Counted from the first letter of the stretch, positions 9,664 to 18,926 are shown. The stretch: 28,184 nt of DNA from Haplomitrium mnioides (GCA_049999725.1 JBNGIS010008658.1:1-28184); one strand, 5' to 3'. A program made the numbers and translations. The notes: generated by a model from the sequence alone, not told the origin.

Positions 9664-10559
9664 CTAAGGTTGGTCGTTTCTCTGATTTGCTTCTTCAGCA
9701 ATTGCCGCTTGAATAAGAGCACGTGGTTGACCTTGGCGACGTGAGCAATTTGCAATTATATGACCAAGCTTTTGACAATAAAAACATCCTCCACTTTGGT
9801 GTAGACGCTCTCGCTTTATATCAGTGAGTGCCACTCTTTGCGCTGCATCAATCTCCATAGGTATAGCCTCATTTGCCGGCACACAAACATTTGGTAAGGC
9901 TTGTTGTGGACATGGACGTGGCCTAGCCTCATTGGTTGCTAGTAGCGAGTCAAGTCGTTCTGCCATACGCATTGCTTCTTCTAGTTGAGAGGGCTCTTTC
10001 ATTGTCACTTCCATTCTAATGCGAGGCTTCAATCTTTGAACAAAGCAATCCAAAGCTTCTCCTTCGCCCATATTAGGAATTTGCATAATGATATTTTGAA
10101 ATTGCATAATATAGCTCCTTACCATGCCAAGTTGCTTCAATTTTGCCAAACAATCTCTTGCCACTTTTGGAGCATTCAAAACTCTAAATCTTATATTTAC
10201 CGCTTCTTTAAACTCTTTCAAAGAAGCAATTGGAGTGACAAATCCACATTGAGCTTGCTCAATTTGATATCTCCACCAAGTCTTTGCAACTCCTTCCAAC
10301 TGACTGGTAGGAAATAAAATTCTTCTACCATCTTCTCTTATTTGGTAGCCTCAAAATATTGCTCACAATCGAACAAGAAATTCTCATATGCACAAGGAAT
10401 CATCTTCCCATCATAAGCTTTTGGCTTGAGAAACCGCACATGATTTTCTTCTTCTTGAAAAGGTGCCTTATTCCTCATTTGCATTTGAGCTTCTAGCAAG
10501 CGAGAAAGATGTTCAATTTGTTGTTGCATCATTTGCATCCTCACTGCTTGATTCTCCAT
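9664..10559 (-). pseudogene. Chromovirus gag with one CCHC zinc knuckle, frameshifted
   Basis: Gag forms the virus-like particle and binds the RNA. The N-terminal part (10559 to 10338) starts at ATG, 19 nt inside the primer binding site, with MENQAVRMQMMQQQIEHL, a likely short coiled coil, and VRFLKPKAYDG, typical of plant gypsy gag. A stop and frameshift occur at about 10300-10337. The main part has EGVAKTWWRY and LKEFKEAVNIRF of the retrotransposon gag domain, then a Glu-rich region and a C-x2-C-x4-H-x4-C knuckle at 9745-9786. The knuckle is intact. The frame ends at 9664. Confidence 0.92.
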
Positions 10560-10575
10560 TCCAGCAAAAAGAACA

Positions 10576-10589
10576 TGGCTCTGATACCA
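10576..10589 (-). other. Primer binding site for initiator tRNA-Met
   Basis: On the minus strand, TGGTATCAGAGCCA follows the 5' LTR after one spacer base. It matches the complement of the 3' end of plant initiator tRNA-Met, the standard primer of many plant copia and chromovirus elements. This also fixes the element's orientation. Confidence 0.95.
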
Positions 10590-10590
10590 A

Positions 10591-11019
10591 TGTAAAAGAA
10601 CTCAAAGATTGATTTTCAAATAAGTAATACTTCAAGACAACTCTAAAAGAGTTGCACAACTCAAGGCCAATAAGCAAACCAAAGCCAAGAGTGCTAGCTA
10701 AAGCCAAACAACCAAAGAGCCAAACCGAATTGAGAGGAACTCCAAAATGAGGAGTGGGGCTAAGAAGCTCTTCTATTTATACAAGAGAAGAGGGTGTCAT
10801 CCCTCTTTCTTCACTTACAAGTCACTTCTCATTTCAACCCTAAAGGTGACTCTCTACCAAAAGTGACTTTGAATGCAAGTAACCTAAAAGTGACTCTCCA
10901 CCAAAAGTGACTTCAAAGGCAAGTAATCTAATCTTAACCTTAAAAGTGACTTACTACCACTTCCTTCACTCCTCTATATTTTCTTATAAATAGCACAACC
11001 TTATGCTTGTACTATTATA
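10591..11019 (-). repeat. Chromovirus 5' LTR (right copy, 429 bp)
   Basis: It has the same length as the left copy with about 18 differences. The outer end reads TATAATAG instead of TGCAATAG on the minus strand, so the terminal TG has decayed here. Its position next to the primer binding site makes it the promoter-bearing copy. Confidence 0.95.
10773..10781 (-). promoter_or_regulatory. TATA box in the chromovirus 5' LTR
   Basis: The minus strand reads TATAAATAG, a consensus plant TATA box, inside the 5' LTR and upstream of gag. The matching position in the 3' LTR is TTTAAATAG. A + strand TATAAATAG near 10986 faces the wrong way for the element. Confidence 0.6.
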
Positions 11020-11024
11020 TCGAG
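11020..11024 (+). repeat. Target site duplication TCGAG, right copy
   Basis: It matches 5745-5749 exactly and is followed by GGCTAATTGCC, which continues the interrupted copia RT. Confidence 0.95.
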
Positions 11025-11593
11025 GGCTAATTGCCATGGAATATCTACTATATTCAAGAGGAGCATATCTCCAAGGGGTAACCTCAAAGTTATACATCTG
11101 CTTCTACACACACCATACCACTATGAGGTTTAGTAGAGAGAGTACTTGGTGTGGGCCTATAGTCTCTATGATGCAGATATCATAGAGTAGGCCTTTAGCC
11201 TCTCCTATGCATCAATCTATGCCTATAACAAAGGATGGGTATATATTCCAGATCATGCAATCTATATATAGACTTGAGCAAAGTGATAGAATATGCTATC
11301 AGAGATTCAAAGAAGAGATGTTAACTATGGGTTTTTACATGCAGACATAGCACCATGCTTATTCATTACACATGTTGAAAATGACTTTATCATTGTCCCT
11401 ATATATGTTGATGAGATTGAGGAGACTACTTGATTATGTTAAGCTACATTGTGATTTACTTTGTATATATGACCTTATTGTGCTATATGAGGATAACTTG
11501 GCATGTATTCATAAAGAGGATACTATATCTATAAAGGTTATCTCTAGTGATAACACAGTTGATTTATTCACTCAGTCATCGATCTATTTATGA
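11020..11593 (+). pseudogene. copia RT and RNase H remnants (right of insertion)
   Basis: This continues copia element 2 after the chromovirus. RT pieces in shifting frames include GLYSLYD-like and NKGWVYIPDHAIY stretches, then VENDFIIVPIYVDE, where the catalytic YVDD has become YVDE (11404-11415). A deletion follows, joining directly to RNase H pieces LIVLYEDNLACIH and SSDNTVDLFTQS at about 11475-11580. Most of the region between RT and RNase H is missing. The frame ends at 11593. Confidence 0.8.
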
Positions 11594-11806
11594 CGCTTCT
11601 TGCAATGATTATCGACGACATGATTTATTATTACTATTCTCCTCATATGAGATGATCTTTTATCATGCTATCACTATTTTGTAATAGCTTTATTGCTATT
11701 TTGGTGGTTGTTTTATATATATATATTGGTGGTTGTACTCTTTTGTTGGAGTTTTTTTCTAGATGCTTACTTGTACTTGTGTTTACAACATTCTCCATGT
11801 TATAAC
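11594..11806 (+). other. copia element 2, 3' noncoding spacer
   Basis: AT-rich DNA between the end of pol and the polypurine tract, with a short (TA)n run near 11714-11725 flanked by two copies of TTGGTGGTTGT. No coding potential is seen. Confidence 0.6.
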
Positions 11807-11816
11807 CAAGGGGGAG
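11807..11816 (+). other. Polypurine tract of copia element 2
   Basis: CAAGGGGGAG lies immediately before TGTTA, the same ten bases and junction as in copia element 1 at 1074-1083. The two elements are therefore related, although their LTR sequences differ after the first bases. Confidence 0.85.
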
Positions 11817-12028
11817 TGTTAAAGTATGGTTAGTACAAGCATGATTAACACTAGAAAATATTTAAGCTAATCTATAATTAGAGCATATATTGTTGTGACA
11901 ATTACAATATGATATAATGAGATATATGAGATGAGAGGAGGTGGATAAGAGGAGAGAGAAATTCATAGAGTCACATACCTTGATTGTCATACACTTAATA
12001 GAATGAATGCTTCTACCTTTTTGTAACA
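11817..12028 (+). repeat. Candidate 3' LTR of copia element 2 (about 212 bp)
   Basis: The left end is set by the polypurine tract and starts TGTTAAAG. The right end is placed at TTGTAACA (12021-12028) because it pairs with TGTTA and because the satellite repeat begins directly after it. No second LTR is present for comparison, so the right boundary is an inference. Confidence 0.5.
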
Positions 12029-13058
12029 AGAGTTAATGAACTTATCTCAACTTATCTTACAAACATTGTGAAAAGATAAAGCAGTTATTTTTCATGTCAA
12101 CTAGACCCCACCACTTAGATTTACTTTGTTGCTCTACTATACGCATTGTTGGATGTCTTTAGCTATGAAATGAAGCTATCTATGATTCTAAAGAGTCAAT
12201 GAACTGATCTCAAATTATCTCACAAGCATTGTGACAAGAGAAAGCAACTACTTTACCTATGGGTTGTGCTCCAACACTTGGATTTAATTTGTACTTTTTA
12301 TACACTCTCTTACTATGAAGTGAAGGTAGCTACGATTTGAAAGAGTCAATGAACTCATCTCAAGTGATCTCACAACCATTGTGAGAAGAGAAAGTAATTA
12401 GTCTATCTATGGGATATGGTCCAACAATTAGATTTACTTTGCTGCACTACTATATACCTCATGTACAATATTTGGCTATGAAGTGAAGCTTATCGTGATT
12501 CAAGAGAGTCAATAAACAGACCTTAGCTGATCTCACAAATATTATGAGATAAGAAAGCAATTATTTTACATATGAGCTACTGTCCACACTAATATTTACT
12601 TTGTTACACTACTGTGTACTGTGTTGTACGCCCTCTGGCTATAATGTGAAGCTGACTATGACTTGACAAAGTCAATCAACTAATCATTAAGACAAGAAAA
12701 GGCAACAACTTTACATGTAGGCTATGGTCCACCAATTAGATTTACTTTGTTGCACCACTATGTTCTTCGTTGTACACTCTTTGGCTACAAAGTAAAGCTA
12801 ACTATAATTTGAGAGAGTCAAATAGCTCATCTGAGAAGCATTGTGACAACAAAAATCAACCATTTTACCTTTGTATTATAATCCACTACTTAGATTTACT
12901 TTGTTGCACTAGCATGTACCTTGTTGTGTGAATTTTTGCTGCAAAATGAAGCCGACCATGATTCAAGAGAGTCAGCAAACTAATATCAACTGATCTCACA
13001 AGCATTATGAGAAGAAAAGACAATTATTTTACATGAGAGCTATGGTTAACCACCTTAG
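12029..13058 (+). repeat. Degenerate satellite array, left part (monomer about 147-165 bp)
   Basis: A tandem repeat anchored on the block CTTAGATTTACTTTGTTGC. The anchor recurs at about 12118, 12281, 12431, 12592, 12739, 12893 and 13058. Other shared blocks are GAGTCAATGAAC, a dyad of the type CACAAGCATTGTG, GAGAAAGCAATTATTTTAC and TATGGTCCACCA. Monomers are diverged, often 20 percent or more by eye. No open reading frame is shared. The array is cut at 13058 by the long-LTR element and resumes at 27415. Confidence 0.9.
13054..13058 (+). repeat. Target site duplication CTTAG, left copy
   Basis: CTTAG precedes the left long LTR and is repeated at 27410-27414 right after the right LTR. In the satellite monomer this is the CTTAG of the anchor block, so the insertion site is inside a monomer. 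Confidence 0.95.
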
Positions 13059-14360
13059 TGTCAGCCCTGTGGTCAGACCCTTATCTCCTTTTCGACCAAT
13101 TTACACCCACTTAATAGCTAACTTGTGTTTTAGAACCTTTTATGGGAGGAGCTTTGCACCAATCTGACCCCAACTCCTACTTACCCCCTCTGGAGTAACT
13201 ACAACATCACCTTACAACAACCAAGGACAACACATTCATTCATACACCCATAGCCAACACCTACTTTTCCGCTACAACCAATAGACCCGAATAACATTTC
13301 ATATAATTTCAAGAGTCCACAATTACTCCCATTCTAATGAGTCTCTGACTTGCCCTCCTTCAAATGCCAACAGATGCAAGTCACACCCCTCTTTCAGGCC
13401 TTAACCTCCAAATGTGCCACTTTGGAAGGCAAGGGCGGACAAAACAAAGGATCTAGTTCTTGTATGTGATGGCCCCGTGGCAAGTTATCCCCTTGAGGTC
13501 TTAAGGAGTTCCTGTTTACCCCCCAACCTTTTCTACTGACCCACAATTACTTTTGCAGCAATCCTGCTCATTCACACTCAATTCCCCAAATGCACACGTA
13601 CATAAACTAAGGTACTCTTGAGGGCAACCCAAATTATAATTCAAGAGTCCGAATCTGGACCCAAACACCTTGTGTACAAAATGGGAACAAACCCCAGCAT
13701 CCAAAATACCACAATACAATTTTAATAGCTCTGACCTCTTTTTTGCAAGGTGTTCCCATGGTCTGAACAAATTGGAATGCATGTGTACTCCCAATCCTAA
13801 GAACTTTACAAGAAATACAAACAGAAAACAAATCTAGCTAATAAACACGAACATAGACATATACACATGCACTCAACCTCGCCAGCATAGTAGGCCTGTC
13901 AAAATCCAAAGACCCAAGCTTTCCAACAAACTTCTCTTCCCCTCAAATCAGCACTCCAACCTCCCTTCAATTCCTCACCCACACACTCTCATCCAGATAG
14001 TTTTTCAACTTCCCTTGCAAGAAGCCCTGAATTTACTTCCTCATGCTCGGACGAGGATTTCTTTAACTTCCACTTCTAGAAGACAGTTCTCTTGACTGCT
14101 GGCCACCCACTCCACCTTAAGCTTCGAATGGATCTTCTCTTATATACGCGAGCACTAACGTAGCCACTCCTCTCTTGGCTCCACTTGAGAAATTCGACCA
14201 AAAACACCCCCGAGCGCCTCTGGGATTGATGCTCTTACACAGACAATACTGAGACGATCCCAAGATCCCCCGTTGGCAGCCTCTCCCGAATTCAAGAGAG
14301 AAAGAATCCCCTTCATCTTCAAGTAGCAATACGCCTCCAAATGTTGTTCCACCTGCAGCG

Positions 14361-14705
14361 ATGAGTACACTTGGATTGCTTAAGACTCTAGAGCTCCACG
14401 CTCAACGATTCTCAGCGCCCCTCCAGTCCACCTCCACCCTCGCTAGCTCCCATGCACGAGTCCACTTGCCTCACGTGAATCTTTCTTGGAATGCTCTCCT
14501 CCCTTCTTTGCTGCGTCTTCCTCTCAGAGATTCATTGTGCACCTCAATTTTGCATTTTCATCAACCCCACAAACGTCATAGCACCTCAATCTATACACCC
14601 CTTCCCCCCCCCCCCCCCCTCCCAAACACTCTTGTTCCCCTGAAGTGTTTCTTGTTCAAGATTGTCTCCTTCCTCCACGTGGTGTTTGGCAATTTTTCCA
14701 GTTAG
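14361..14705 (+). other. Antisense open frame in the left LTR (114 codons), coding unproven
   Basis: An ATG-started frame on the strand opposite to the element's genes encodes a Ser/Leu/His/Pro-rich peptide beginning MSTLGLLKTLELHAQRF and ending KIVSFLHVVFGNFSS. The partner LTR keeps the same frame (24868-25197, 109 codons), with in-frame length differences only. No domain, signal peptide or membrane segment is recognised. It may be a chance frame in GC-rich LTR DNA, so it is listed as a possible feature, not a gene. Confidence 0.25.
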
Positions 14706-15339
14706 TAACCGTTTCTTTGCGCGGTGACACCTATCTGTACGGTCGAAGGCTAGTCCGAAGTTAATGGGCATCCTTGAAGTTCTCCTAGGTCGGAGGAAGA
14801 CAACCTCGGTGAAGATCAAAGGTGGGCTGTTCACATGCACTCCTATGGCATTCTCGGGGCCTCGCACATGATTCCCTTAGAATAGCAAGCTGACAAAGGT
14901 CGTTAGGTAGAGCAAACTCTCAATCCTCTGCAAGTAGGCAGTGCACCCCGATGTCGAGGAGCTTAGAAAGCTGATTCGAACATGGGAGATCTCGGCACAG
15001 GTTGAAGATAGTAACTAATGAGCTTTGTGCGGATCCCCAATGGCCATGCTTGAAGAGTCACGATCTGCGATTGGCCCGCCACTGGGCCACATTAGTAAAT
15101 CAAGGAAGGTGAGGCAGTTGCCACTCGTTTGCCTTGACATAGTAGTCTTGGTGAAGATCCGAAGCCAAGGTCTGAAGAGATCTGTTTTGTAGCGAGATCT
15201 GAAGAGATGCGTCCAAAGAGTGATAGGCTTGCTGATCAACCCAAAGATTGAATGCCCAACGTATCCCACGGACTGATCCGCAATAATCCGTTGGCCGATC
15301 TGCAATTTTCCTCGGCTACTTTCCAATATTCCTCAGGCT

Positions 15340-16830
15340 GCTCCCCAACTGCCACGTTTCCGAAGTTTCCGACAGACTCCCAGAAGTCGCCACATCTCTG
15401 AAGTTCTTCACGGATTCCTGTAAGGCTGCCACGTTTCCGATGTCGCGCCGTCCGCCGCCGCCCGCAAGGTGGAAGTTGGACCGCCACTGACCTGGATTTT
15501 CGAAGTTGACTGCCTTCCGATGGATCCCGCGGACTCCTCCATAGTGTACCTTCTGATGTTTCCCATGGACACCTCCCAAGCTGCCATGTTTCCGCTACCT
15601 CCCCCAGACTCCCCGAAGTCACCACGTCTGCGTAGTTTCCCACGGACACCTCCTAGGCTGCCACGTCTCTACTGTCTCCCACGGACTCCCCAAAGTCGCC
15701 ATGTCTCTAAAGTTCTTCACGGATTCCCGCAAGGCTGCCACGTTTCCAATGTCGCGCTGTCTGCCGCCGTCCGCAAGTTGGAAGTTGATCACCACTAACC
15801 TAGATTTTCGAAGTTGACTGCCTTCTGATGGATCCTACGGACTCCTCCAAAGTGTACCTTTTGATGTTTCCCACAAACACCTCCTAGGCTGCCATGTTTC
15901 TGCTGCCTCCCCTGGACTCCCCGAAGTCACCACATCTACGCAGTTCCCCACGGACACCTCCCAGGTTGTCACGTCTCCGTTGTCTCTCACGGATTCCTCG
16001 AAGTTGTCAAATCTCCAAAGTTCTTCACGGATTCCTGCAAGGCTGCCACGTTTTTGATGTCGCACCGTCGGCCGCCGCTCGCAAGGTGGAAGTTAGACCG
16101 CCACTGACCTAGATTTCCGAAGTTGACTGCCTTCCGATGTTTCCCACAGACACCTCCTAAGCTGCCACATTTATGCTGCCTCCCCTGGACTCCCCGAAGT
16201 CCCCATGTCTATGCAATTCCCCACGGACACCTCCAGGCTGCCGCATTTCCGCTGCCTCCCACGGATTCCCCAAAGTTGCCACGTCTCCAAAGTTCTTCAC
16301 AGATTCCTGCAAGGCTACCATGTTTCCGATGTCGCACCATCCGCCACCACCGCTGCTTGGAAGGTGGAAGTTGGACCACTACTGACCTAGATTTCCAAAG
16401 TTGACTGCCTTCCGATGTTTCCCACATACATCTCCCAGCCTGCCACGTTTCTGCTGCCTCCCCCGGACTCCCCAAAGTCGCCACATCTACGCAGTTCCCT
16501 ACGGACACCTCCCAGGCTGCCACATTTCCGCTACCTCCCACAGACTCTCCGAAGTCGCCACGTCTCCAAAGTTCCCTACGGACCCCTCCAAGATTGCCAC
16601 ATCTACGCAGTTGCGCCATCCACCGCCGCCCGCAAGGTGGAAGTTGGACCACCACGGCCCGCCTAGTTCCGAAGTTGACTAACTTCTGAAGTATTCTGCG
16701 GACGCCTCCGGAGTTGTACCTTCCGTAGCATCTCACGGACTCCTCCAACGCCGCCACGTCTCCGAAGTTTCCCACGGGCTCTCTAGAGTCGCCACGTCTC
16801 CAAAGTTTCTCACAGACTCGCTGCGTTGGA
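15340..16830 (-). repeat. Tandem array in the left LTR, four units of about 277-310 bp plus a partial one
   Basis: The anchor (C)TGACCT.GATTT followed by AAGTTGACTGCCTT recurs at about 15487, 15795, 16104 and 16382, with a diverged end copy at about 16656. Spacings are about 308, 309, 278 and 276 bp. Each unit is itself made of shorter pieces of the form TCCCACGGAC.CCTCC..GGCTGCCACGT(C/T)T, so the array is a repeat of repeats. The right LTR has only two full units. Open frames through it on either strand reflect the repeat and are not genes. Confidence 0.9.
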
Positions 16831-17295
16831 AGTGTCTATTTTTTACGTCCGCCGTGCCTACATCCTCAGTGCAACTGCCTCCCTCTCAATTCCTTCCAAC
16901 CCTTGTTTGCATGATTCCTCACCTTGCTGCGAATTCAGACCTGTCTGCACAATGCCCTTCTCCTCGAATCCTTTCTGCCCTCCTCCTTCTCTACTCGCGT
17001 CCTTGCTGGATTCGTAGCCTCCATGCAATCTCTTGCTCAATCCGCTTGCATTCTCCAGCTCCCTCATCTGCGATCCGCCCAGTTTCGTTTTGCAATCTTC
17101 CCAACTGCTCGCCTTCCTCCCTGCATCTAAAATTTCTCTCTCTCTCTCTTTCTCACACCTTCAGCCCTTCTTCCATGTTGATTTGTTACGAGTTTATATG
17201 CACCACACTACTTGCATTCCTTGTGCATCTGACTCCTCTCGATTCCACATGGCTCCTCTTTTGAAGTGCATGATCCGTGACAACAAATGGGGCAA

Positions 17296-17362
17296 AAGGG
17301 AAAAAGAAGAGGGAGAGATAAGAAGAAGAGAAGAGAAGGGAGAAAGGGGAGAGAAGGGAGGG
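17296..17362 (+). repeat. Purine-rich low-complexity tract in the left LTR
   Basis: About 67 bases of nearly pure A and G (GGGAGA and AAGAAG units) followed by an A/T-rich stretch. In element orientation this is a pyrimidine tract about 130 nt inside U3. The right LTR carries the same tract at 27209-27279. Confidence 0.8.
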
Positions 17363-17491
17363 ATAGAATAATAATAATATAACAATAAAATGCAATAAAA
17401 TATAATAGAATAATACAAACTGAAATAATAAACTAAACTTGAAGTTTAATAACCACAAAATTTGAAAAAACTCAAAAGCACTCGACCGACA

Positions 17492-17505
17492 TAACTCCCC
17501 TTTTA
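17492..17505 (-). other. Polypurine tract of the long-LTR element
   Basis: The minus strand reads AAAAGGGGAGTTA directly before the 3' LTR. Near-identical motifs occur inside the element at 20725-20737 and 20769-20783. Confidence 0.8.
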
Positions 17506-17792
17506 ATTGTACAGTGACCCCACAAACACTCTGTCTCCCTATGATCTTTTCGAGCCCCTCCGTGGCCGCCGCTCTGACCTTCCTTGCTAGATGCCCTTCA
17601 GTCGACTTGGCTCTCACACAACACAACGACACGAATGAACATAACCCACCAAACTTTTATATCCAAAACCTGCACACCCCTGTCGGACAGTGGTTCGCCC
17701 ACACATACCAACTCCACTCGCACATATGTACAAGACTCCCATGCCTGTTGTACAAGGCAACCTCCCCCTCACTGATCCTCTTGGTGGTAATA
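17506..17792 (-). other. Spacer between pol and polypurine tract of the long-LTR element
   Basis: About 290 bp of noncoding DNA after the integrase stop. Open frames on the + strand here have no motif and no conservation test is possible, as the region is not duplicated in the window. Confidence 0.6.
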
Positions 17793-18926
17793 CTACTTGA
17801 GCCTGTCATAATGGATGCGATTGGGAATGTGTACCCCCGTTAAAGTGCTCAATTCCACTAACCCATTGTCATGAAGCACTCTCACCATGTAGGGTCCCAT
17901 CCACTTGGTATGTAGCTTCTCGGGGAAGTGCAAGAACTTGCTATCGTAGAGCAGCACCAAATCACCACCTTTGAATTCCACATGTCGTAGCTTCTTGTTG
18001 TGTTGCTTCTTGGTCAGCTGCTGTTGATGTTCCAGCCGCTCGTGCGCTCCTACCCTGATTTCCTCCAAGGCCTCCAACTGATGTACCCTTTCCATTCAGC
18101 TTAGGCCCTCCAACATTCTCTCCTCCATTGTCACTCGAGTTGTGGGGACTTCAAACTCCACTAGGACCAGCGAGTGCTGTCCAAAAACCAAGAAGTAAGG
18201 GCAGTGACCTGTGGTGGTCTTGTAGGCCAAGTTATATGCATGTGTAGCAGTTAGTAGCTTCAAATCCCAGCCCACTTTATTGGATGCCATCGTCTTGTTC
18301 AGAATTTTGCCCATAATGCCATTGGCCCTCTCTGTTAACCCATTGGCCTTAGAGTGATATGCTGTGGTTTTCCGGTGCTTGACCAGACACCTCCTCGTGA
18401 GCTCACCAATGACTTGATTAATGAAATGTGTACCCTGGTCACTCACCAACTCCAGCGGTGCTTCAAATCAGGTGAAGATCTGCTCATAGAGGAATCAAGC
18501 CACCGTCGGCGCATCATCCTTCCTGGTTGCCCTAGCCTCAACCCACTTGGTGGCGTAATAAGTGAAAAGCAAAATATACCTGTTTCCTAGCCTCGTAGAC
18601 AGAGTGATAGGCCCAATGAAGTCAATCCCCCACTTCTCAACTAGGGCCAGGGGAATGATCGGCACTAGGGGATGGTGGCATGCTGCTGCCGATTTTCCAG
18701 TCCACTGACAGGCATCATACCTCTTCACAAAGAAGTGGACATCCCTATGCAGGGTGGGCCACCAATATTTAGCATTCACGATTTTCCATATGGTGGTTTC
18801 TACAGCAAAATGACCACCGGCCTCTTCTTTGTGTATGGCCCGCATCACCACTTTGGACTGGTCTTTCTCTAGACACTTGCGTATCTGCCTATCCATGCCT
18901 TGCATGTGCAACATTCCCTTGATCAT
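17793..18926 (-). pseudogene. Integrase of the long-LTR element; catalytic DDE kept, three TGA stops
   Basis: One frame runs from 18926 to the stop at 17793, interrupted by TGA at 18495-18497, 18468-18470 and 18096-18098. The zinc-binding region has His at codons 32 and 39 and a Cys in YDACQ, but the first Cys of the pair is Tyr. All three catalytic residues are visible: Asp in WGIDFIGPI (18621-18623), Asp in VSDQGTHF (18438-18440) and Glu in NGLTERANG (18330-18332). The C-terminal part has KFKGGDLVLLYD-like and KWMGPYMV blocks and ends IHYDRLK with no chromodomain. The three stops all stand where the family usually has Arg, consistent with CGA to TGA changes. Confidence 0.93.

Larger units (their letters stand above)
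5750..11019 (-). mobile_element. Complete chromovirus (Ty3/gypsy with chromodomain), decayed, 5270 bp
   Basis: Two 429-bp LTRs (5750-6178 and 10591-11019) flank an internal region read on the minus strand. In reading order it has the 5' LTR (right), a primer binding site matching initiator tRNA-Met, gag with one zinc knuckle, protease, RT, RNase H, integrase with a C-terminal chromodomain, a polypurine tract and the 3' LTR (left). The short total length, 429-bp LTRs, iMet primer and chromodomain fit plant chromoviruses of the Reina/Tekay kind; the exact clade needs a tree. It sits in the RT gene of a copia element with a perfect TCGAG duplication. Frameshifts and at least six pol stops make it non-functional. 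Confidence 0.95.
5106..12028 (+). mobile_element. Second Ty1/copia element, internally deleted, split by a chromovirus
   Basis: Two halves of one decayed copia element flank the chromovirus: 5106-5749 on the left and 11020-12028 on the right. The left half ends in a frame reading TKIYMGGPR and the right half continues with GLIAME. Together these follow the family block IYM..PEG, so the insertion cut the RT gene. The right half then carries degraded RT and RNase H pieces, a polypurine tract (11807-11816) and the start of a 3' LTR (11817). No integrase core is visible and no 5' LTR can be found. The left limit is approximate. Confidence 0.8.
13059..17491 (-). repeat. 3' LTR of the long-LTR element (left copy, 4433 bp)
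   Basis: Pairs with 23570-27409. Over the first 425 bp I count about 42 differences (about 10 percent), mostly transitions. It contains a run of 17 or so C at about 14604-14622 that is much shorter in the partner, a tandem array at about 15340-16830 with two more units than the partner, a CT-rich stretch near 17130-17160 and a purine-rich tract at 17296-17362. No gene is supported inside it. On the minus strand the U3 starts at 17491, and the AT-rich stretch at 17367-17417 is the likeliest place for a TATA element. Confidence 0.93.

Noticed and set aside
10986-10994. + strand TATAAATAG in the chromovirus LTR as its promoter
   Set aside because: It faces away from the element's genes. The minus-strand box at 10773-10781 fits better.
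14604-14622. Poly-C run as a functional element
   Set aside because: The partner LTR has a broken, shorter version. Homopolymer slippage or a read error is enough to explain it.
16209-16775. A 188-codon minus-strand frame and several + strand frames in the LTR arrays as genes
   Set aside because: They run through tandem repeats, so length and similarity come from the repeat itself. No domain is present.
15340-16830. CRISPR-like array
   Set aside because: Units are about 300 bp, have no unique spacers and are part of an LTR in plant-type DNA.
16826-17371. + strand frames (and counterparts at 26628-27286) as genes
   Set aside because: Overlapping frames in all phases, rich in Ser/Pro/Leu from C/T-rich DNA. 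They lie near the U3 end of an LTR and have no recognised family.
18096-18497. Stop readthrough or recoding in the integrase
   Set aside because: Frameshifts and TAG/TAA stops elsewhere in the same element make plain decay more likely.
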